DNA from: Candidatus Thiodiazotropha sp. (ex Gloverina cf. vestifex)
GTDB lineage: Bacteria > Pseudomonadota > Gammaproteobacteria > Chromatiales > Chromatiaceae
Direction of reading: 5' to 3'
DNA length: 17,443 nucleotides
Assembly: GCA_025656435.1 (NCBI GenBank)
Contig: JAHXHT010000021.1
Span: 421 to 17,863 of the forward strand
This document shows, in pieces, positions 1 to 6,295 of this stretch (its first letter is position 1; each line of letters begins with the position of its first letter). The notes beneath the pieces are model-generated. The model was given only the letters and a program-made list of their open reading frames with translations. It was not told the origin of the DNA and ran no database searches. A program made the position numbers and the translations under genes.

Positions 1-112
1 CTCTGTATGCCCTACATCGCTCCCTAACGGTCGCAATTACGGCCATACAACCGCGCCTACGCCTATCGGGGACTAATCGCCTCGGCTTTCGGCCTTCCAT
101 GGCGATCAGCGA
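1..112. repeat. Repeat-like non-coding sequence that interrupts prsK
   Basis: This GC-rich stretch is unlike the low-GC leader sequence further in. It contains stops in the frame that continues prsK and holds no credible gene. It has small self-complementary pieces, such as GGC-TTTC-GGCC near 82-93. It lies exactly where the prsK reading frame stops resembling its family, so I infer an inserted or recombined repeat. It runs off the window edge, so its true length and outer end are unknown. No transposase is visible in it. Confidence 0.4.
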
Positions 113-296
113 AGGTGGAATATTTCACCTCGAGCGCTACTGCAGACAGCGCCCAACATCCTGAAACCACGGAGGCCACCAGAAGATAAGTACCCTCGAC
201 TCTTCCCCGCCAGGTTGTCAGGAGACGCGTGCTAAAGAGCAGAAACAGGAACGCGGCGAAACTGTAGCCGATGATGCCTATATGCAAAAGGTCCAA
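63..296 (-). pseudogene. prsK: Truncated PrsK-like (PEP-CTERM system) histidine kinase, N-terminal remnant
   Basis: PrsK is a membrane histidine kinase that partners with the response regulator PrsR in PEP-CTERM/exosortase and exopolysaccharide gene sets. Residues 1-57 look like the family's N-terminus: a hydrophobic first segment (IGYSFAAFLFLLF), the hallmark LLTTWRGRVEG, then a second hydrophobic segment ending in CWALSAVALE. From about residue 58 the sequence no longer resembles the family and stops at residue 77. The remaining membrane segments, GAF region and kinase core are missing. The first codon is TTG at 294-296, and an in-frame stop lies two codons upstream. A second TTG at 285-287 is better placed behind GAGG at 297-300, so the native protein may start there. 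The gene is divergent from the gsp operon. Recognition is from motif memory, without a search. Confidence 0.6.
113..130. repeat. Imperfect 18-bp palindrome at the prsK break point
   Basis: AGGTGGAATATTTCACCT reads as its own reverse complement except for one pair. It sits at the place where similarity to PrsK is lost (about residue 57). It may be the terminal structure of the invading sequence or the site that was recombined. That role is inference; the palindrome is directly visible. Confidence 0.45.
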
Positions 297-453
297 CCTC
301 TATTTGACCAGTGGCGGAAGTGCCACCCCTGGTGTAATACATCGTCAAATCCTGATGTGTCTTGAGAGATACCCATAAAACGGAAGATTGGTCACAGACG
401 ACGTGATATTTTATTGTATGATAATCAGGAGGTTAAAAGTGAGCTTCTTCTGA

Positions 454-482
454 TTCTCACTCAACCATAAACGGTATATTAT
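454..482 (+). promoter_or_regulatory. Candidate sigma70 promoter of the gsp operon
   Basis: A -35-like TTCTCA (454-459) is separated by 17 bases from a -10-like TATTAT (477-482), pointing towards gspG. Transcription would start near 489, exactly at the foot of the leader hairpin. The -35 matches consensus at four of six positions, so the assignment is moderate. TATGAT at 417-422 is another -10-like word but has no good -35 partner. Confidence 0.4.
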
Positions 483-489
483 AGATAGA

Positions 490-533
490 GGTGTCTGGAA
501 TCACCCACTTCAAGAATCCTAGATTCCAGCACC
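490..533 (+). promoter_or_regulatory. 12-bp hairpin in the gsp operon leader, with a competing inner hairpin
   Basis: GGTG (490-493) and CTGGAATC (495-502) pair with GATTCCAG (522-529) and CACC (530-533). This makes a 12-bp stem with one bulged T and a 19-base loop. Inside it, GAATC (514-518) can pair instead with GATTC (522-526), which would break the larger stem. No U-run follows, so it does not look like an intrinsic terminator. It could be an mRNA-stabilising structure, a switch, or a protein operator in the DNA. Confidence 0.5.
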
Positions 534-572
534 CTTTCCCCAACATGGATACATGTCACACTAGGTTTTAAT

Positions 573-1064
573 ATGCGACTCAATAACCCAAAATCTGTCA
601 CCAAACAACCGAAACACCAAAAAACACTTGGCAATCAAACCATTACAATGCGAAAAAACAGTGGTTTTACGCTGATTGAGGTGATGGTTGTGGTGGTCAT
701 CCTGAGCATACTGGCAGCCATCGTGGTGCCCAAGATCATGGACAGACCCGAACAGGCTCGCCAGACCAAGGCGAAAAGCGACATCCGGGCACTGGAAGCC
801 GCACTGAATCTCTACCGTCTGGACAACATGCTCTACCCTACCACCGACCAGGGATTGGAAGCACTCGTCTCACCCCCTTCGGGCGCGCCTGAAGCGAAAA
901 ACTGGAACGAAGGGGGTTATCTGGACCGTCTGCCTGCAGACCCCTGGGGAAATGCCTATCTCTATCTCAGTCCTGGTTTCCATGGCTCTATCGACATTTA
1001 CAGTGCCGGCCTGGATTCCCAGTCAGGCGATGACGATATCGGCAACTGGAATCTGGAGGAGTAG
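573..1064 (+). CDS. gspG: Type II secretion major pseudopilin GspG
   Basis: GspG is the major subunit of the periplasmic pseudopilus that drives exoproteins through the secretin. The prepilin cleavage site is visible as NSG|FTLIE, with the essential glutamate at mature position 5, followed by a hydrophobic helix (MVVVVILSILAAIVVP). The globular part shows the family signatures YPTTDQGLEALV and LPADPWGNAY, and a C-terminal acidic loop (DSQSGDDDIG) that in the family binds calcium. The mature protein would be about 132 residues, normal for GspG. The start at 573 has a weak TAGG ribosome site 7 bases upstream but gives an unusually long 31-residue leader. An internal ATG at 648 would give a typical six-residue leader (MRKNSG) but has no ribosome site. 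It is the first gene of the operon, 10 bases ahead of gspH. A prepilin peptidase (GspO/PilD) must be encoded elsewhere. Confidence 0.95.
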   Translation: MRLNNPKSVTKQPKHQKTLGNQTITMRKNSGFTLIEVMVVVVILSILAAIVVPKIMDRPEQARQTKAKSDIRALEAALNLYRLDNMLYPTTDQGLEALVSPPSGAPEAKNWNEGGYLDRLPADPWGNAYLYLSPGFHGSIDIYSAGLDSQSGDDDIGNWNLEE

Positions 1065-1074
1065 CTAACATCTG

Positions 1075-1599
1075 ATGACTAAAACCACCACACGTTCAAT
1101 TGAAAACACTGGGGGCTTCACCCTCATTGAACTGATGGTGGTCATTGTCATTATCGGCATCGTGATAAATTTTGCCGTTGTCTCCTTTGGTAGCAACTCG
1201 CCAGCCGATCGCCTCAATAAAGAATCAACACGCCTGATGAGTCTGATTCAGATCGCTGGGGAGGAGGCTTTGCTCAGATCTTCATTCATTGGGGTCGATA
1301 TTCTGCAGGACAGTTACGGCTTTTTACGTCTTGAGGAAGGTGAATGGCAACCGGTAGATGACGACCTGTTTAGAGACCGCAGCCTGCCCGACGACATGCT
1401 TTTAACCATCATCACATCACAACCACAGGAAAATAGTGATGATGGGGATGAGAAGCGAACCCCGGAAATCATCCTGCTGAATAGTGGTGAGATGACGCCC
1501 TTTGATATCAAAATCACTTCGATCAACATCGACGACTACTACCGGCTGAGTGGTAATGAAGTGGGTGATTTAACACTGAACCCGGTTTCGCCCTATTGA
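1075..1599 (+). CDS. gspH: Type II secretion minor pseudopilin GspH
   Basis: GspH is a minor pseudopilin that joins the pseudopilus shaft. Residues 1-14 form the leader and the cleavage site is TGG|FTLIE with the conserved glutamate at residue 19. A hydrophobic helix (LMVVIVIIGIVINFAVVSF) follows. The segment RLMSLIQIAGEEALLRSSFIGVDI is characteristic of GspH. An acidic, hydrophilic loop (around residues 118-130) and a beta-rich C-terminus complete the 174-residue protein, within the usual size range. A GGAGGA ribosome site overlaps the end of gspG at 1055-1060, rather far (14 bases) from the ATG. Its position between gspG and gspI fits the conserved order. Confidence 0.92.
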   Translation: MTKTTTRSIENTGGFTLIELMVVIVIIGIVINFAVVSFGSNSPADRLNKESTRLMSLIQIAGEEALLRSSFIGVDILQDSYGFLRLEEGEWQPVDDDLFRDRSLPDDMLLTIITSQPQENSDDGDEKRTPEIILLNSGEMTPFDIKITSINIDDYYRLSGNEVGDLTLNPVSPY

Positions 1600-1606
1600 A
1601 GCGCCC

Positions 1607-1987
1607 ATGTACTCGAACCCCGCCAGAAACCGAGGATTCACCCTCCTCGAAATCCTAATAGCGCTGGCGATTCTGGCCATCGCTCTGGGCGCCATTATCT
1701 CTTTGGCATCCAACCAGACACTGAATACCGCACATCTGCGGGACAAGACTTTTGCCCACTGGCTGGCCTTGAACAAAATTGCTGAACTACAGCTCACTGG
1801 CGAGTGGCCCGCCAAAGGCAAAAAACAGGGTGATGAGGAGATGGGCCTGCACGAATGGCATTGGGTGAGAACCGTCACCGACACCCCGGATGACCGGGTG
1901 CGGCAGGTCGAGATCGCCATCTTTCGAGTCAAATCGGATCAAAGCCCCGTCAGCACACTGGTCAGCTTCCTTTCTCAGCCGATATGA
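1607..1987 (+). CDS. gspI: Type II secretion minor pseudopilin GspI
   Basis: GspI forms the pseudopilus tip complex with GspJ and GspK. The prepilin site is NRG|FTLLE (cleavage after residue 10, glutamate at 15), followed by the helix ILIALAILAIALGAIISLA. The family-typical stretch around LNKIAELQLTGEWP and the later beta strands (HEWHWVRTV, VRQVEIAIF) are present. At 126 residues it has normal length. It starts 7 bases after gspH and its stop overlaps the gspJ start (ATGA at 1984-1987), indicating translational coupling to its tip-complex partner. Confidence 0.93.
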   Translation: MYSNPARNRGFTLLEILIALAILAIALGAIISLASNQTLNTAHLRDKTFAHWLALNKIAELQLTGEWPAKGKKQGDEEMGLHEWHWVRTVTDTPDDRVRQVEIAIFRVKSDQSPVSTLVSFLSQPI

Positions 1988-2637
1988 AGAGCCATTTAAC
2001 ACAGAACAGACGAAAAGTATGCGGATTCACGCTGCTGGAACTGATGATCGCAATCATCATCTTCGCTATTATTGCGACCTTCGTCTATGCAGGCCTCGAC
2101 GTTGTGCTCGATACCAAACACCAGACGGATGAGCATCTTGATCGACTCTCCAAGCTGCAACTGGGATTGCATCTGCTGCAACGGGATATTGAACAATCCG
2201 TCAACCGCCCCATCCGGAACGAATATGGAGATTCGCAACCCGCCCTGCAGAGTGGTGGCCTGTCCGATCTGCTACTGGAACTGACACGGGGCGGCTATGC
2301 CAACCCGATGAAACTGACGCGCAGTCATCTCCAGCGTGTGGCTTATCAGTTGGAAGACGAAGCACTTTACCGCATCACCTGGCCGACTCTGGATCGTGCC
2401 CAGGACAGCAAACCCCGTCGTCAGAAACTTTTCGATCAGATCAAAGGTATCGAACTTGTCTATTACGACCAGGCGATGAAGAAACAAACCACATGGCCGG
2501 TACAAAACACCGGCAACCAAAGTAGTGAGGCACCCGCCCTGCCCAAGGCGATTGAGGTGACCATTGAACTGGATAAGTGGGGTAAGCTGCGCCGACTGTT
2601 TCGTGTAGCCCAGACGATGCAAGCTCAGCCGAGTTAA
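1984..2637 (+). CDS. gspJ: Type II secretion minor pseudopilin GspJ
   Basis: GspJ is a tip-complex pseudopilin partnered with GspI and GspK. The cleavage site is VCG|FTLLE (after residue 14; glutamate at 19), followed by LMIAIIIFAIIATFVYAGLD. A long amphipathic region (LSKLQLGLHLLQRDIEQSVNRPIR) and the downstream RVAYQLEDEALYRITWPTLDRA are typical of the family. Its 217 residues are normal. It overlaps gspI by four bases and lies five bases before gspK. Confidence 0.94.
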   Translation: MKSHLTQNRRKVCGFTLLELMIAIIIFAIIATFVYAGLDVVLDTKHQTDEHLDRLSKLQLGLHLLQRDIEQSVNRPIRNEYGDSQPALQSGGLSDLLLELTRGGYANPMKLTRSHLQRVAYQLEDEALYRITWPTLDRAQDSKPRRQKLFDQIKGIELVYYDQAMKKQTTWPVQNTGNQSSEAPALPKAIEVTIELDKWGKLRRLFRVAQTMQAQPS

Positions 2638-2642
2638 TTCCT

Positions 2643-3632
2643 ATGCTGCGTCAACCGGTCAAATACAGTAAAAAACAACGGGGCGTCGCTCTGATCACCG
2701 CGCTCGCCATTGTCTCCTTGGCCTCCCTGGCCGCTGTCGCCATGACCCATACCATGCAACTGAGCATCCGCCGCACCACCAATATCCTGACCACTGACCA
2801 GGGGTTTCTCTACACCTTGGGCAGTGAGGCCTGGTCACGCGGCATGCTGATTCGCGACCTTCAAGACAGTGAGCAAAATACCTATGACGGATTGGATGAG
2901 GATTGGGCGCAAGAACTGCCCCCCACGCCCGTAGAGGGCGGTGAAGTACAGGCCCTGACCACCGACCTGCAGGCCCGTTTCAATCTCAACAACCTCTATC
3001 TGAAAAGCGAAAGCACCGAGGAGGAAAAACAGCAGTTTGCCCTACAGCTTGCCCTGTTCAAGCGTCTGCTAGTCCTACTCGAACTAGAGGAGTCCATCGC
3101 CCAGGCTACGGCGGATTGGCTGGATCAGGACATTAACCTGCAATTTCCCGATGGCGCTGAGGACAATGAATACCTCAACACTGAACAGCCATACCGCACA
3201 GGCAACAACCGCATGGGCAATCCATCGGAGATACGTTTGGTAAAAGGCGTATCGGCTGAAGCCTATGAAACATTGGCACCCTACATCACCGCCCTGCCGG
3301 AGAACGCGCCGATCAATATCAATACGGCCAGCCCGCAATTACTGCAGGCACTGGTGAACACGCTTGATGAACAGACCGCAGAACAACTGAAAGATGAGCG
3401 GGAAGAGAACCCGTTCAAAAACAAAAAAAGTTTTGTCGACAGACTGAAAGACCTTTTAGATGAAAATAAAGTAAAATCTCAAGATATTGATCCACTCATC
3501 TCAGTAACAAGCCGCTTTTATCAGCTGGAGACGACGGTAAGAATGGAATTTATCAGCCAACAGTTGCACAGTCTGCTCTATAAGGGCGATAAAGACGTTG
3601 TCACCCTCTCCCGATCCATCGAAGCCTTCTGA
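2643..3632 (+). CDS. gspK: Type II secretion pseudopilin tip protein GspK
   Basis: GspK caps the pseudopilus and is much larger than the other pseudopilins. The leader ends in KKQRG|VALITALAIV. As in the family, the residue at mature position 5 is not glutamate (threonine here), which fits a terminal subunit. The soluble part carries the conserved WLDQD with nearby acidic residues (ATADWLDQDINLQFPDGAED) and the SAM-like alpha domain motif INTASPQLLQAL. The 329-residue length is normal. Its stop overlaps the start of gspL by one base (TGATG at 3630-3634). The start at 2643 gives a conventional 14-residue leader. Confidence 0.94.
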   Translation: MLRQPVKYSKKQRGVALITALAIVSLASLAAVAMTHTMQLSIRRTTNILTTDQGFLYTLGSEAWSRGMLIRDLQDSEQNTYDGLDEDWAQELPPTPVEGGEVQALTTDLQARFNLNNLYLKSESTEEEKQQFALQLALFKRLLVLLELEESIAQATADWLDQDINLQFPDGAEDNEYLNTEQPYRTGNNRMGNPSEIRLVKGVSAEAYETLAPYITALPENAPININTASPQLLQALVNTLDEQTAEQLKDEREENPFKNKKSFVDRLKDLLDENKVKSQDIDPLISVTSRFYQLETTVRMEFISQQLHSLLYKGDKDVVTLSRSIEAF

Positions 3633-4840
3633 TGGCAGAGACGCTGATCATTTATTCCTCCGGCTTGGCAGGTCAAGCAGTTACCTGGCAAATACAGGGG
3701 GGCCTTCAAGCCCTATCCGGTGAAGGTGACTTAGCGGCCGCTGCCGAATTGGCCAGAGGCAGGCGCACACTGCTCCTGATCCCTGCCAGCGAAGTCTTGA
3801 TCACAAAGGTTCAGTTACCCACCAAAAACCGGCAGCGGCTGATGCAGGCCATTCCTTTTACCCTGGAAACTGTACTCACCCAATATGTCGAGCAAGTACA
3901 TTTCGCAATCGGTGCCACGGATAGCGATAACATCACCCCCGTTGTTGTGATCAATCGGAGTCGGCTGGATACCTGGCTATCACGTTTGGAATCGGCTGGT
4001 ATCGAACCTCTGGGTATTTATATCGATCTTCTCTGCTTGCCGCTGAGTCAGCAGCACTGGAGTCTCTATCACGATGACGCCACCCTGCTGGTACGCACCG
4101 GTCCCTTTGAGGGTTTCAGTGTTGGCCCGGCCAGTGGCGTGGATTTGATTCAATTCGCATTGCAGCAGTCAGAAACACCACCGGAGGCCCTGGATGTCCA
4201 CCAACTGGAGGGTGCACAATCGCTGTCCGGCCTGGAGACTGTAGAAGCTAAGAGCCATATCATCCCACTCGAGAACCAAGTCCAGCTGACTGAACTAATG
4301 GCTGGAAATCTGAAGGAAAAACAGCAGATCAACCTGCTACAGGGGGACTATCAAAGGGTCGACAAACTGAAACGATGGCTCCCCGCTGCAATCCTGGCTG
4401 GTATTGCCCTCTTACTGACACTTGTTATGAATGTCACCAACTACTACAGCTACAAGCAACAGAGCGCCGAACTCGATACCCGCATCCGGCAGGTGTTTCA
4501 GCAGGCTTTCCCTAATATCAAGCGGGTTGTTGATCCCAAAGTACAGATGGAACAACAATTAAAGGCGATGCGTAGCGGCCAGCGTGGTGGCGCCGCACAG
4601 TTTGCCAGCCTCTTCATTCCGGCCGCTTCCGTGATCCAGAGCAGTCCCAACACGCGACTGGAGAGCGTCAGTTTTCGTGACGGCCAGTTGGATCTCCAGC
4701 TGACTATCAAAGAGTTGCAGGCGCTTGCGAACCTGAAAAAGACCATTGAACAGAAGGCACTCTCGGTCGAAATACGCGCCGCCAATGCCTCGGGCAACCA
4801 AGTGACCTCCCACATACGCATCAGCGGAGACGGAAAATGA
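3632..4840 (+). CDS. gspL: Type II secretion inner-membrane platform protein GspL
   Basis: GspL is a single-pass inner-membrane protein. Its cytoplasmic actin-like domain recruits the ATPase GspE, and its periplasmic domain pairs with GspM. The N-terminal ~240 residues include the family stretch LLIPASEVLITKVQLPTKNR and QAIPFTLE. A single transmembrane helix follows at about residues 247-269 (WLPAAILAGIALLLTLVMNV), then a periplasmic ferredoxin-like domain ending in SHIRISGDGK. At 402 residues it matches the family. It is coupled to gspK by a one-base overlap and to gspM by a four-base ATGA overlap. Confidence 0.93.
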   Translation: MAETLIIYSSGLAGQAVTWQIQGGLQALSGEGDLAAAAELARGRRTLLLIPASEVLITKVQLPTKNRQRLMQAIPFTLETVLTQYVEQVHFAIGATDSDNITPVVVINRSRLDTWLSRLESAGIEPLGIYIDLLCLPLSQQHWSLYHDDATLLVRTGPFEGFSVGPASGVDLIQFALQQSETPPEALDVHQLEGAQSLSGLETVEAKSHIIPLENQVQLTELMAGNLKEKQQINLLQGDYQRVDKLKRWLPAAILAGIALLLTLVMNVTNYYSYKQQSAELDTRIRQVFQQAFPNIKRVVDPKVQMEQQLKAMRSGQRGGAAQFASLFIPAASVIQSSPNTRLESVSFRDGQLDLQLTIKELQALANLKKTIEQKALSVEIRAANASGNQVTSHIRISGDGK

Positions 4841-5331
4841 AGACATGGTGGCTCACAAAGACGCCTTGGGAGCAGCTGGCACTCATCCTGACCGCCGCTG
4901 CCCTACTCCTGTTTCTGCTCTATCTGATGGCCTGGCAACCTTTCAGTCAGGCAGTCGAGCAGAAACATCTGCTCGTCAAAAGCCAACAAGCCACACTCAG
5001 CTGGATGCAGAACAATCTCTCGGAAATCCAGCACCTGAGAGGGAGTAGCGGTGCCAGTAGAAAAGCCGCCTCTAATGAAGCCCTGCTCACCCTGGTGGAT
5101 AGAACCGCCAAACAGCGACAACTGCGTCAGCAGATACAACGTATCAAGCCACAGGGCGACCAAACCGTTCAACTGTGGGTCGAACAAGTTGCATTTGACA
5201 CGCTTCTGATATGGCTCGGGGAGTTGACACAAAAGTATGGCATTCAGATTGACTCACTCAATATCGATCGGCAGGAGTTACCCGGTCTGGTAAATGCCCG
5301 ACTGGTGCTGCAACGAGGCGGAGGCGCCTGA
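4837..5331 (+). CDS. gspM: Type II secretion inner-membrane platform protein GspM
   Basis: GspM is a small bitopic protein that stabilises GspL and links the platform to the pseudopilus. Residues ~11-33 form one transmembrane helix (LALILTAAALLLFLLYLMAW). A periplasmic coiled-coil-like segment comes next (KHLLVKSQQATLSWMQNN), then a small alpha/beta domain with the typical VQLWVEQVAFDTLLIWLGEL and a C-terminal LVLQRGGGA. The 164-residue length is normal. It overlaps gspL by four bases and gspN by one base (TGATG). Confidence 0.92.
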   Translation: MKTWWLTKTPWEQLALILTAAALLLFLLYLMAWQPFSQAVEQKHLLVKSQQATLSWMQNNLSEIQHLRGSSGASRKAASNEALLTLVDRTAKQRQLRQQIQRIKPQGDQTVQLWVEQVAFDTLLIWLGELTQKYGIQIDSLNIDRQELPGLVNARLVLQRGGGA

Positions 5332-6086
5332 TGCGCTTACCGGCCACGATCAGCCTGGGTATCGCCAGTTACCTGCTTTTTCTCCTGCTCAATCTACCAG
5401 CGCAACAAGTACTTGGCTGGGTATCCGGTAGTGGATCGGAAATTCCACTCACGTTTGACCGACCCAGCGGTACTATCTGGTCCGGTGAGGCAGAAAAAGC
5501 CATCTATCAGAGGATGCCTCTGGGTAAGATCAAGTGGCGATTCAAACCTGCCAGCCTTTTATTGGGCAGGCTAAGTTATGAAATCGAGCTGACAGACGCC
5601 GGTCAGAAGATCACCGGGACAGCACAGGCGCGATTAGGTGGCGGCTACTGGCTGGAAGAGGTTCAGGGCCTCATTCTGGCTGAAAGTATTCCCCAAATGA
5701 TCGGGCAGAAGCAATTCAGTGTTCGCGGCAAGGTGGATATGAATGACGTCAGCATCAGTTACGACGATGGCCGGCTTAACAGAACTGAAGGTCAGGTTCG
5801 CTGGCTGGATGCAACCATAGAGAGTCCCCTTAATCTAAAAGTGGGTGATCTACAGGCCGACCTGACGACAGATGACAATGGCACTATCGTTGCAGAGATC
5901 AAGGATCTGAAAGGCGCGACTGCAATTAAAGCAGAAGCACGTCTCAGTATTGATGGAAACTTCCAGATTGACGGCACCGTCAAACCCAGCAGCCGGACAG
6001 ACCCCGGCCTGAACTCAGCACTCGGCGTCATCGGTCGAAAAAAGCCCGACGGCAGTTTTCAACTAAAATACTCCGGCAGGATTTGA
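5331..6086 (+). CDS. gspN: Type II secretion protein GspN
   Basis: GspN is an accessory inner-membrane protein present in only some type II systems; its exact job is not settled. The N-terminus has one membrane segment (about residues 5-24, ISLGIASYLLFLLLNLPAQQ). A periplasmic beta-rich domain follows, with the family features LTFDRPSGTIWSGEA and GKIKWRFKPASLLLGRL. The C-terminus ends in DGSFQLKYSGRI, typical of GspN. Its 251 residues match the family. It is the last gene of the tightly overlapping G-to-N block; the next gene, gspD, lies 209 bases on. Confidence 0.9.
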   Translation: MRLPATISLGIASYLLFLLLNLPAQQVLGWVSGSGSEIPLTFDRPSGTIWSGEAEKAIYQRMPLGKIKWRFKPASLLLGRLSYEIELTDAGQKITGTAQARLGGGYWLEEVQGLILAESIPQMIGQKQFSVRGKVDMNDVSISYDDGRLNRTEGQVRWLDATIESPLNLKVGDLQADLTTDDNGTIVAEIKDLKGATAIKAEARLSIDGNFQIDGTVKPSSRTDPGLNSALGVIGRKKPDGSFQLKYSGRI

Positions 6087-6295
6087 AATTGTGGTTTCAC
6101 TTCACGCCTTACAGCGTAGTCGGTTATATAGAGTAGGCCGGTTGCCGATCATCTGCTATCATAGAAAACATTATATATTCAGCATAACTTCATGATGAAT
6201 AAAGAAATTCATACCAAACAGAAAGTCGTGACGAAAAACACCCGGCCGGGTGCAGCTGCATTGCGCTGTGGTATTACAGGAGAGCATACTTAATT
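6087..6295 (+). promoter_or_regulatory. gspN-gspD spacer with candidate promoter and two overlapping palindromes
   Basis: These 209 bases break the otherwise overlapping operon. A candidate promoter has TTCACG (6101-6106), an 18-base spacer and TATATA (6125-6130). A second AT-rich stretch lies at 6171-6179. CACCCGGCCGGGTG at 6239-6252 is a perfect 14-bp palindrome with no loop. It shares two bases with another perfect palindrome, TGCAGCTGCA at 6251-6260. Loopless palindromes suggest DNA operator sites more than RNA hairpins. The spacer could allow secretin expression to be set separately from the platform genes (inference). Confidence 0.45.
6192..6293 (+). CDS. Possible 33-residue leader ORF just before gspD
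   Basis: A short ORF begins ATGATGAAT (MMNKEIHTKQKVV...) and stops with TAA two bases before the gspD ATG. It would encode a basic, hydrophilic peptide ending in CGITGEHT. I see no ribosome site in front of it, and its later part runs through the two palindromes, so it may be chance. If translated, its stop next to the gspD start would suggest translational coupling. That could matter because the AGGAG of gspD (6278-6282) is 13 bases from its ATG. Confidence 0.2.
   Translation: MMNKEIHTKQKVVTKNTRPGAAALRCGITGEHT

Larger units (their letters stand above)
297..572. other. Divergent intergenic region between prsK remnant and gspG
   Basis: These 276 bases hold no gene that I can support. From left to right they contain a small hairpin at 311-326 (GTGGC/GCCAC), AT-rich DNA around 405-425, a candidate sigma70 promoter at 454-482 and the leader hairpin at 490-533. 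A weak TAGG ribosome site sits at 562-565, ahead of the gspG start at 573. I found no convincing promoter for the prsK side. Confidence 0.6.
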
